64,000 bases of DNA. It comes from Pontiellaceae bacterium B1224 (lineage in GTDB: Bacteria; Verrucomicrobiota; Kiritimatiellia; Kiritimatiellales; Pontiellaceae). The DNA lies in assembly GCA_029432815.1 (NCBI GenBank), contig JAROBA010000029.1:1-64000 (forward strand). The letters are read 5' to 3'. The position numbers and the translations under genes were made by a program. Under the pieces are notes generated by a model. It was not told the origin of the DNA and did no database searches. It saw only the letters and a program-made list of their open reading frames with translations. Positions 49,014-56,862 of the stretch are shown here, piece after piece (position 1 is the first letter of the stretch; each line of letters starts with the position of its first letter).

Positions 49014-50426
49014 TCAGAATTCCAGTTCTCCTACCACCCTGTAAAATGCGGCACCGTCTCGCGTGTCGATTGCAAACTCAATCATCGGTCCATTGGTGTT
49101 CGATACGCCTGCAACCTTAGTCCAAACCGCCTGGTTCAGATTAGAGGCACTCATCAGTGTATACGCCATGCCCGGATGATAATCCGTCGAAACCTTCAGT
49201 CCGGAATCCGCAGTTTCAAATTTCTGCTGTCCCAGATCGGGCACATTGCCCGCCGCAACCGCAGCCAGCCAAGCCGCCGCCCCGTAATTCACACGTCCCC
49301 AGCCAAAATAAGGATCCCGCCCCAACGGGCCGAGATCAACCGCAGTCGCCTTCAGCACAGCGAGCGCATGTTCCGCTGAAAGCGATGGATCAATCGAAAA
49401 CAGCGAGGCCAGGATCCCGGCCACCAGCGGGGCCGCAAAGCTCGTACCGCTGCCCGTTGCATAGCCCGATGCAGTCGTTGAATAAACCTGATATCCGGGA
49501 GCGGCAAAGTCGATATGCGAGCCGTAATGCGACTGAAGAGTATCGTCGTTATCGGTCATCGATACCGCCACGATATAGGGTTGATTGGTATAATCCAGAT
49601 AGCCGGCACCGTTCACGCCCGCCATCACCACAACACCATCGGTTTCAACGCGGTGGTATTCCGCCGCAAGGTTCAGCGTGGGACTGTCCGCTCCCGCCCA
49701 ACTCAGATTCACCACGCGAATATCGTTATCGGCCGCCCAACGGATCGCGGCATCCATATATATGATATCTGACTCCGAACCGATGGCGTTGTTAACCGGT
49801 ACCAGAGTACAGTTTCCAGCACCGGCAATACCGGTTGCATTATTCACCACCCCTGCCGCCAGACCCGCCGAAATCGAGGCATGATTATCGTCTCCGGAAT
49901 AGACCGCCACTTCATTCACCACATCCCATCCGCTCACGGAATTCGCCGCCAGGTCCGGATGAAAAAGATTAAAGGGCAGATCCACAATAGCCACCTTCAC
50001 GCTTGAAGTACCCGTTCCCCACTCCCATGCATCGGCACTCCCGATCACATCGTGGTGCCACTGGTATCCCAGCAATGGATCGGACGGTATATACTGCCGC
50101 TGCATCCGGCGGTTAGGCTCGGCAAACACCACATCGCTCCGGGCCGCCACCAGCTCAACCGCCTGGACCATATCGTCTGCCGCCACAGTCAACGCCAGCA
50201 CCTGTCCCTGCCCCCGGAACTTAACCAGCACTTCCCCGGTCGTCACATCCGTATCGGCGGCCCGCACCCGGGCGCTCTGGCGCCTGGCACGCCGCAGTTC
50301 CGGAAGCCCTTGCCCCAGCACAGCCAGGTCAGACCGATCCAACTCGGAAAGGCGCAATGCCCCCGCATCGGCCCAGGCCAGCAGGCCGAACAGCACAAAC
50401 ACACAACTGCGATGCCATCGTCTCAT
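49014..50426 (-). CDS. Secreted subtilisin-like serine protease (S8)
   Basis: 470 residues from the ATG at 50426, which overlaps the stop of the upstream gene (TAATG); readings further upstream lie inside that gene. Signal peptide SCVFVLFGLLAWADAGA. The triad is Asp in VAIVDLPFNLFHPDL, His in DDNHASISAGLAAG (an atypical HGTH box) and Ser in GSGTSFAAPLVAG, with the oxyanion Asn in MAGVNGAG. A propeptide-like segment lies before the catalytic domain and a C-terminal module ends AAFYRVVGELEF. It could mature the giant proteins encoded with it; that is inference from the operon. Confidence 0.92.
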   Translation of the reverse strand: MRRWHRSCVFVLFGLLAWADAGALRLSELDRSDLAVLGQGLPELRRARRQSARVRAADTDVTTGEVLVKFRGQGQVLALTVAADDMVQAVELVAARSDVVFAEPNRRMQRQYIPSDPLLGYQWHHDVIGSADAWEWGTGTSSVKVAIVDLPFNLFHPDLAANSVSGWDVVNEVAVYSGDDNHASISAGLAAGVVNNATGIAGAGNCTLVPVNNAIGSESDIIYMDAAIRWAADNDIRVVNLSWAGADSPTLNLAAEYHRVETDGVVVMAGVNGAGYLDYTNQPYIVAVSMTDNDDTLQSHYGSHIDFAAPGYQVYSTTASGYATGSGTSFAAPLVAGILASLFSIDPSLSAEHALAVLKATAVDLGPLGRDPYFGWGRVNYGAAAWLAAVAAGNVPDLGQQKFETADSGLKVSTDYHPGMAYTLMSASNLNQAVWTKVAGVSNTNGPMIEFAIDTRDGAAFYRVVGELEF

Positions 50427-52042
50427 TACCTTTCCACGGATATCCTGTAAAATGCAGGCAAGCCTGCCGGTGCAGTGCGTTCCCGATAGGTGTTGGCCGG
50501 CGGTGTGGCCTGAATTTCCCCGGAAACTTGCCAGAACCCTTCCTGCAGATTGACCGATCTCCAGACCTTGTACGTCCGGTTCGAAACACTCGGCCAGACC
50601 AGTGTGGCCGAACTTCCGATATCGGAGGTGAAACTGACCACAAGCGCATCGACCCTGTTGGTAGGCGACGTGCCGGCCACCCATTCTTCCCATGTGAGCA
50701 TGCCATCGTTGTCGTGATCAATCAGTCCGGCAGTTTCCCAGGCGTTGGTAAAGCCGTTCTCATAGAGCCAGCTTTGCGGCACTCCGTTGCCCGTCGTATT
50801 TTCGGAAAACAGCGCAAAGATCGAACGCGGCTGGGTCATTGGAACATCCAGCTCGTCGCCGTACAGCGTGGTTCCGATCACGTCGCCCGTCCATTGATCG
50901 ATATGATAAAACAGATCCGGCAGTGCCGTCAGAGTGATGACCGATCCGGCATCCACCCATTGATCCGGCTCGTCCACCTGGCCGAAAGCACCAGCGCCCG
51001 TATCCAGCCAGTATTTAGTATTCCACTGCCAGGTCAGCACCATGCTGTTGGTCATCTCAAGCTCAACCATATCCGTTGCGCCCGTTGTGGTACCTTCAAG
51101 CCCCGCCAGCGACCAGCCGGCCAGCGCATGCTGCGTTAATCCGTCGTTGTACAAGCTGTTGGTAACCGAACAACTGACCAGCGTTCCATAGGCGTTCGTG
51201 TACAGTCCCGGCGGCGGAACCGACAGTCCGGCGATTGAACGGATATCCAGAATTATCAGGTTGCCGATGAAACCCGTATCAGCCATCGCCACCTCAGTCA
51301 GGTTTGAAAATACAACATTGAACGAAGCAATCAGCTCCGCCTGATCCGAAGGCCCATAGAGGGTAATATCAAATCCGGTGATGCCGCTCTGATCCATGTT
51401 CACGTGGGTGGCTTCCGAAAAAAGACTGCTCAAATCAAAGTAGACCTCGTTGCCTGAAACGCCGTCGCCAACAAACGAAGCAATCGGCCCGGCGGCACCT
51501 GTGGCCGTCAGTACCCCCACCGCCCCATCGGCCGTCGGGGCGAATATGGAAGGATCCAGCTGAAGCAGCAGCTGCCGCGACTCCAGCACAAAATCATTTT
51601 CCAGTTCCGTGGTCACGGCCAACAAGCCGTTCGTCGGCCAGACCGCTCCACCGTTTTCGTTGGAGGCATGCACCCGGCAATAGTAGGTCGTCAGCGGTTC
51701 GCATCCGCTAATCCGGTGCAGCGCCAGCCCCTTGGCATCCGCTCCGTCCTGAATCGCGCGCATGTCCGCACGCCGGAAATAGTTTGTCGTCTGCGACGGG
51801 TCGCCCGTATAGACCGGCGACACTTCAGTGCCGACCACGCCCATCAGATTCGAAGTTCCCGCCGCATCGGCAAAGATCTCCACCCAGCTCCCGGCAGACT
51901 CTGTGGTCCGCACAAAAAGATCAAACTGCGAAGGCGTTGCATTCACCGCCATGCACTGATCAATTTCCGGTGCCGCCCCGGCACCAGCTGCCAACCATAG
52001 GGCGACCCCGAAAATCGGCAATCTTATTGGCTGCTTATTCAT
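50426..52042 (-). CDS. Exported beta-rich protein of unknown function
   Basis: 538 residues with signal peptide (LPIFGVALWLAAGAGAAP). An N-terminal fibronectin-III-like domain (about 20-145) is followed by a lectin- or cohesin-like beta-rich region with no family I can name. A repeat-type segment (GSVITLTALPDLFYHIDQW) resembles the InlB B-repeat. A calcium-type loop, DHDNDGMLTWEEWVAG, and the C-terminal module ending PAFYRISVER follow. It overlaps the rhodanese gene by eight bases and the subtilase start by one base, so it is translationally tied to both. Confidence 0.82.
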   Translation of the reverse strand: MNKQPIRLPIFGVALWLAAGAGAAPEIDQCMAVNATPSQFDLFVRTTESAGSWVEIFADAAGTSNLMGVVGTEVSPVYTGDPSQTTNYFRRADMRAIQDGADAKGLALHRISGCEPLTTYYCRVHASNENGGAVWPTNGLLAVTTELENDFVLESRQLLLQLDPSIFAPTADGAVGVLTATGAAGPIASFVGDGVSGNEVYFDLSSLFSEATHVNMDQSGITGFDITLYGPSDQAELIASFNVVFSNLTEVAMADTGFIGNLIILDIRSIAGLSVPPPGLYTNAYGTLVSCSVTNSLYNDGLTQHALAGWSLAGLEGTTTGATDMVELEMTNSMVLTWQWNTKYWLDTGAGAFGQVDEPDQWVDAGSVITLTALPDLFYHIDQWTGDVIGTTLYGDELDVPMTQPRSIFALFSENTTGNGVPQSWLYENGFTNAWETAGLIDHDNDGMLTWEEWVAGTSPTNRVDALVVSFTSDIGSSATLVWPSVSNRTYKVWRSVNLQEGFWQVSGEIQATPPANTYRERTAPAGLPAFYRISVER

Positions 52043-52874
52043 CGTCTTCCTCCACCGTCTGCGCCCCCATGCCCATCCGCTTCAGTCCGGGAGCTCCGTC
52101 GCGCTCGATGATCCGTTCACCGCCGGCGAGGATCACCACCCGGCGGAAACCGTTCGCCCGCAGCATGCGCGCGATCTTCTCGGCCTCTCCGTCACCGTTA
52201 TCAATAAGCACCATCACCGGCACCTTTTCCGGCTCAGACGACATGCGGCTTACTCCTTCGCTCCCACCGGTACGTCGGGCCACGGCATCGACCTCGAACG
52301 GCGACTTCACCACCGGTCGTCCCGGAAACTTTTCGTCCAGCGCAGTCAGCGTTGGCGCATCAGTTGTTATCCCCTGCCGGGTCACCCTCCCGGGTGCTGA
52401 TTCTTCCGGCTTACGCAGATCCACCAGCACCACATCATCCGCGCTGAGGTCGGAAATATCCTGATAAGTAATGTAGTCGAGCTGTTCCGGCTTGAAACCG
52501 ACAGGCTCGGTGGTGGTGCCTTTATCCATTTCCCAGGCGGCATAACCCCCGTCGAGCGCCTCGGCATCGATGCCGCCTTTTTCGTTCAGCATCCGCACAG
52601 CGTAGGCAACATCCTCCGTCCCGAAACCTCGGCCATAGACCACCACACGGCCCAGCGCCGGCAGTTTTTTCCGGGCAACCACCCGCTGCGGAATATTGAT
52701 CGCGTTCGGGATGTGCCCAGCCCTGTAAAAGTTCGACTCGCGGATATCCACCACCGTGATCTTTACGCCCTGATCCATCAGCGCATTAAGTTCAGCCGTC
52801 GTGACCGCCCCTGCGCCCGACACAGCACAACATGCCGCCAGGACCATCCATTTTCGCATTCCTGTTTTCATCAT
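52035..52874 (-). CDS. Exported tandem rhodanese-fold protein lacking catalytic cysteines
   Basis: 279 residues from the ATG at 52874, overlapping the upstream stop (ATGA) with GGAG before it. Signal peptide WMVLAACCAVSGAGA. Domain 1 (about 25-125) has the rhodanese folds VVDIRESNFYRAGHIPNAIN and VVVYGRGFGTEDVAYAVRML, where the active loop reads GRGFGT with no Cys. Domain 2 (about 130-270) reads VMVLIDNGDGEAEKIARML, also without Cys. Both domains are thus probably binding modules and not sulfurtransferases. A role in the surface operon is unknown. Confidence 0.85.
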   Translation of the reverse strand: MMKTGMRKWMVLAACCAVSGAGAVTTAELNALMDQGVKITVVDIRESNFYRAGHIPNAINIPQRVVARKKLPALGRVVVYGRGFGTEDVAYAVRMLNEKGGIDAEALDGGYAAWEMDKGTTTEPVGFKPEQLDYITYQDISDLSADDVVLVDLRKPEESAPGRVTRQGITTDAPTLTALDEKFPGRPVVKSPFEVDAVARRTGGSEGVSRMSSEPEKVPVMVLIDNGDGEAEKIARMLRANGFRRVVILAGGERIIERDGAPGLKRMGMGAQTVEEDDE

Positions 52875-55800
52875 TCCGGTCTCCAATCGTTGACAGCCTG
52901 CTGCATGTCGACCAGCAGCACAGCCGAAGCGGGAATCGCAAAGTCATAGCCGAGCAGCTGCCCCTGCCGAACCTCGGCAGCGAACCAGCGCCCTGAAGCG
53001 GGATCGAGCATGCGCAGTGCCCGAACCTTGTCGAGTCCCAGTCCACGCATCAGCCGGTGGGCCGTATACGGTTGCGGAAAATCCGTCAGACTCACCACAT
53101 TCACGCCCACCTGCAGATCCATGGAGTCCAGCGTGGATACCCCTATGTCGGCCACATAGGCATCGCCGAAACGTACCCAGAGGAAATCGCCTTCCACCAG
53201 CGGGAAGTTATCGCCGGTCGCGCCGCCGCTCCAGCTGGCCGTCTCCTGCACAAGGTTCGGCACCACCGAGGTAAAGCGGCTGATTTCCGTTACGCCGACC
53301 GCACTGTTCCAGCGCTCGAGCAACGCGAAGGCGTCGGCGGCCTGATCGGCCACCGATGCGGTCACCGGCACCGCGTTCATGTTGCGGAAGACAGCATGAA
53401 TGGCCGGCAGACGGGCGCTTCTGACTTCACCGGCCTCAAGCCACGACAGCACGCGGCCATTGACCGACTGGTGGCTCTTCACCCCTTCCGAGCGGGTCAA
53501 CGGGATAGCCGCAAGATTCGAGAGATGGATCAGCCGCAAGTTAAAGAGGCCTGTTCCGAGCGAATCCTCCTGACAGCAGACCCAGCCGCCATCGAGGAAT
53601 GGGAACGCCTCATTTTCCGTCGTGTCGGTAATGCGAATTTCACGATCCCGCAGCAGATCATAGCCATAAAGCTCCACCTGCGAGTGTCGGTTGTCCTGCC
53701 AGACGATCCATTGATTCATCAGTGCGGGGTTATACTGCCCGTAGATGTTATCGGTGACACGGAACCAGTTGCCCCGCTCCAGATTCATGTAATAGATCTC
53801 GCCCGGTCCCGAATCGCGCCAGTCTGCCCAGACTACGCGCCCGGCCTCCACGTCGGGATAAAGCTGATCTTCAATCCCCGGAAGCAGTTCAGTATCCACT
53901 CCGCCTTCGGCAAGGTTGATCGCATGCAGCTGCCACGGATCGTCTGGACTGCTGGTCGACTTCGACTGATAGACGATCCACGGCCAGTCGATGTCCGGAT
54001 TGATCTCGTCGTTACCGAGCGACGAAGTGACCTGCACCACCGCACCGGTGTTGTCGAGATCGGCCATATAGAGATCCCAGCTTCCGTCGCTGCGGCGGCC
54101 CTGCCAGACGGCATATTGGCCATCCGTTTTCGGATTCTTCTGTGTGAAGCTGCTTGCAGTCAGCTGACGCGGCACAGTATTGGTCGAAAGAAGGTCGCGG
54201 GCAAAGATTTCCGGCGAACCGTCGCTCTGGTCCTGCCAGACGATCCAGCGTCCACGGGCATGCGGCGTGGCCGGTCCTCGGTCAGCAGCCGCCACCGTTT
54301 CCCCCTCCGCGAAGAGATCTTCCACCTCAACCAGCATCGTAGCGAAGTTCGTCTGCGACAGTTCATTCACGAGTGTCACGCGGACAGTATACCAGCCCGG
54401 AAGCACGTCCGAGCCGCTCTCGTTCTTGCCGTCCCAGACCCAATCCGTGGTGGCCGACGCCACATTGGAGAAAGCGGCCGAACGCACCAGATCGGCTGCG
54501 GTGTAGTTATGGCCATAGAGCGGATCAGCAATCCAGCTGACCGTATGATACTCATTGCTACCTTCCATCGAACCGCCGACCTGTCCGCGCACATCAACCG
54601 AATGCAGACCGGGCACCAGTTTATCAACCGAGAATGGAACCGCGACGGATTCAATGGCGCGGAAATACCCCTCATCGATCCGCCAGCGGTAGTCGGTCAC
54701 ACCGGATCCGCCCACAGACATCGCAGCATAATCGAGCCGTGTCGGGCTGGCCGGCACACCGAACACCTGCACCGGGTAGACCGAAGAATCTACTTCCCAG
54801 GAAACACTGAGCGCATCGGCTTCGACTGGATAACTTCCATAGCGCGGCCGACCGAGAATGTCCACCGTGTGAGAGCCGTTGGCCAGACCGGAGATCGCAA
54901 TCGGGTCCGAAACCATCTGCTGCGACGACCAAGCTCCGCCGTCGACCCGGTATTTGTAATAATCGACATACTCGCCACCTACATAGAGCGTGGCCGAATC
55001 GAGCGCGCTGGGCGAACAGGGGGCATTGCTGACCGTTGTCCAGGGCACAATGCCACGGAAGATATCCACCTGCGCATCGGTTGCGAGTGCACTGCCGGAA
55101 GCCGCGAAGGAGATACGGGTCGAACCGGGACGGATCGACAGCGCATCTCCGGTCAGCAGGACGCTTTCGACATCCTTGCTGAACTCCTGCAGGTTGGGTG
55201 GCTCGCCGTTCACGATGATGCGTACTTCATTGGTATTTTCGACATTACCCTCCGAATCAGAAGCAAAGAAGCGAACCGAGTATTCGCCGGCTTCCCTGAT
55301 CCAGAACGGATAGGCCGGCTGGAATGGCGCGTTCGTGATGGAGTAAACAATACTCACCGGGCTGTCATCGGTCGAAAGGAAGAAGATCTGCGTATCGTCG
55401 GTGATATAGTGGTTGGTGCCGACGCCGGCCTCGATGCCTGCAAATTCGATGGTCGTAATCGGCGGATCGGTGTCTGCCGGGACACCGCTGTAGGTTACGG
55501 TGTAGCTGTTGGTGCCGAGATTGCAAAGGTCGAAGATGTTGAGATAGCTCAACCGCGCGTTGTCTGATTCGCGGTAGCGGACATTCGTCCAATAGTTATT
55601 TTCGTTGATCTCCTTGCCGTCGCTGCGCACCACCGACTCGATCGGCAGCTTGGCCTGCTTCGGATCGTCGAGACGCATGTAGCACCAGTCGGTGCGGTCG
55701 GAATCAACCTCCACGAGAGCCTGCCCCGGCCCCGGCGGTGTTCCCAGCGCCGCGTTCTCAATATGGTTGACCGGCAGGATCTGCCCTTCACTTTCGTAGA

Positions 55801-56830
55801 GCGCATCGGGGATCATGTTTTCGTCCCGATCCGTATCGGCCAGAAAGTCTAAAATTTCGTCACGCCCGGCCTGATCGTTGAGCACCTCTTTCGCTATGAA
55901 ATGCGCCACCAGGTTCGTGATCAGCGAGGTCTCCTCTCCGCCGAATTCGGGTGCGTGCGTGTAGGATGCATTGAATTCGACAAACTCGCCGGAGAGTGTC
56001 GTGATCATATCCCATGACGCCTTGCGGGCGGTACCCGGTTCCAGATCGCCGATGTTGACCGTCAGGCTCGTGCGATCGAGCGGCGAGTCCATTACCCGCA
56101 CGCCTAGCAGACGCGGGACCAGCAGCAGATGCTGAACATTTTCAACAATCCGCGGCTGCTCTGAACGAATCATCACGTTGCGGGCCGGACCATAACCGAC
56201 ATTCCGCACCAGCACGCCGAGAATGAACGGAATCGGAGCTTCAACGGTTTCGGTGAACGGATCGTCGCCCTGAACATCGCGCGGCTGGAAATAGGTGATA
56301 TCCAGCAGCGGTTGCGGCTGCACGGTGATGATGTCCGGCACGGCAAAAAGCACGTCGTCCGGAAAATATTCGCCCTGAAATTTAGCCGAAAGGTTACAGC
56401 CCACACGATAGCGTTTACCAGCGGGGTCCTGCCCGCCCGCTCCGGGTTTCGGCACGATGAACCACCGCACCACCGCCTTCTGGGTCGGAGCAATGATCCC
56501 CTGCCCGTTTACGTTGTTGATATTTTCCATCTCCGGGGCGCGGACAAAGAACCAGTCCGAAGCATTGTTTTCTTCGCTGTCGCCGGCGTTCGGATCGGTA
56601 AATGTGAGCGACGCACTGAAGTCGGTAATTGAATCAACCCCGTCATTGTTGGTCACCTCCAGCGTCGCCAGGAAGCCGATGCGCTCCATCGAAAGTTCCT
56701 GAAGAATTTCAATTTTCACCCGAGAGCAAACGCCCTGAAACTGCTGTTGCGCCATGGCAGATACTGAAAGCAGCAACGCCGCTGCCAGCACACCGCCGCG
56801 CACAAACCCAACCGGATCTTTTGTTTTCAT
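52871..56830 (-). CDS. Large exported CARDB/propeller protein
   Basis: About 1319 residues from ATG at 56830 (GGGA upstream), giving a signal peptide (GGVLAAALLLSVSAMAQQ). The N-terminal third includes CARDB-like beta-sandwich domains (ITDFSASLTFTDPNAGDSEE and VRNVGYGPARNVMIRS). Middle parts resemble Ig-like and CBM-like domains. A six- or seven-bladed beta-propeller (GRWIVWQDQSDGSPEIFARD, GQYAVWQGRRSDGSWDLYMA and similar repeats, DNA about 53.4-54.3 kb) sits before a final domain of about 130 residues. It begins 32 bases after the giant Hint protein. The function is unknown but it is surely extracytoplasmic. Confidence 0.85.
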   Translation of the reverse strand: MKTKDPVGFVRGGVLAAALLLSVSAMAQQQFQGVCSRVKIEILQELSMERIGFLATLEVTNNDGVDSITDFSASLTFTDPNAGDSEENNASDWFFVRAPEMENINNVNGQGIIAPTQKAVVRWFIVPKPGAGGQDPAGKRYRVGCNLSAKFQGEYFPDDVLFAVPDIITVQPQPLLDITYFQPRDVQGDDPFTETVEAPIPFILGVLVRNVGYGPARNVMIRSEQPRIVENVQHLLLVPRLLGVRVMDSPLDRTSLTVNIGDLEPGTARKASWDMITTLSGEFVEFNASYTHAPEFGGEETSLITNLVAHFIAKEVLNDQAGRDEILDFLADTDRDENMIPDALYESEGQILPVNHIENAALGTPPGPGQALVEVDSDRTDWCYMRLDDPKQAKLPIESVVRSDGKEINENNYWTNVRYRESDNARLSYLNIFDLCNLGTNSYTVTYSGVPADTDPPITTIEFAGIEAGVGTNHYITDDTQIFFLSTDDSPVSIVYSITNAPFQPAYPFWIREAGEYSVRFFASDSEGNVENTNEVRIIVNGEPPNLQEFSKDVESVLLTGDALSIRPGSTRISFAASGSALATDAQVDIFRGIVPWTTVSNAPCSPSALDSATLYVGGEYVDYYKYRVDGGAWSSQQMVSDPIAISGLANGSHTVDILGRPRYGSYPVEADALSVSWEVDSSVYPVQVFGVPASPTRLDYAAMSVGGSGVTDYRWRIDEGYFRAIESVAVPFSVDKLVPGLHSVDVRGQVGGSMEGSNEYHTVSWIADPLYGHNYTAADLVRSAAFSNVASATTDWVWDGKNESGSDVLPGWYTVRVTLVNELSQTNFATMLVEVEDLFAEGETVAAADRGPATPHARGRWIVWQDQSDGSPEIFARDLLSTNTVPRQLTASSFTQKNPKTDGQYAVWQGRRSDGSWDLYMADLDNTGAVVQVTSSLGNDEINPDIDWPWIVYQSKSTSSPDDPWQLHAINLAEGGVDTELLPGIEDQLYPDVEAGRVVWADWRDSGPGEIYYMNLERGNWFRVTDNIYGQYNPALMNQWIVWQDNRHSQVELYGYDLLRDREIRITDTTENEAFPFLDGGWVCCQEDSLGTGLFNLRLIHLSNLAAIPLTRSEGVKSHQSVNGRVLSWLEAGEVRSARLPAIHAVFRNMNAVPVTASVADQAADAFALLERWNSAVGVTEISRFTSVVPNLVQETASWSGGATGDNFPLVEGDFLWVRFGDAYVADIGVSTLDSMDLQVGVNVVSLTDFPQPYTAHRLMRGLGLDKVRALRMLDPASGRWFAAEVRQGQLLGYDFAIPASAVLLVDMQQAVNDWRPE

Positions 56831-56862
56831 CGTTCTAGTCCCATGGTTGTCAAAATACCGGA

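Noticed and set aside
50427-50693. Subtilase start at 50693
   Set aside because: This extension lies inside the upstream gene and has no signal character; ATG at 50426 starts a signal peptide and overlaps the upstream stop.
53057-55567. Long open frame of 836 codons on the plus strand
   Set aside because: It lies wholly antisense to the propeller protein gene, has unlikely composition (rich in His and Arg) and no recognisable domain. The antisense gene has signal peptide, repeats and coupled neighbours.
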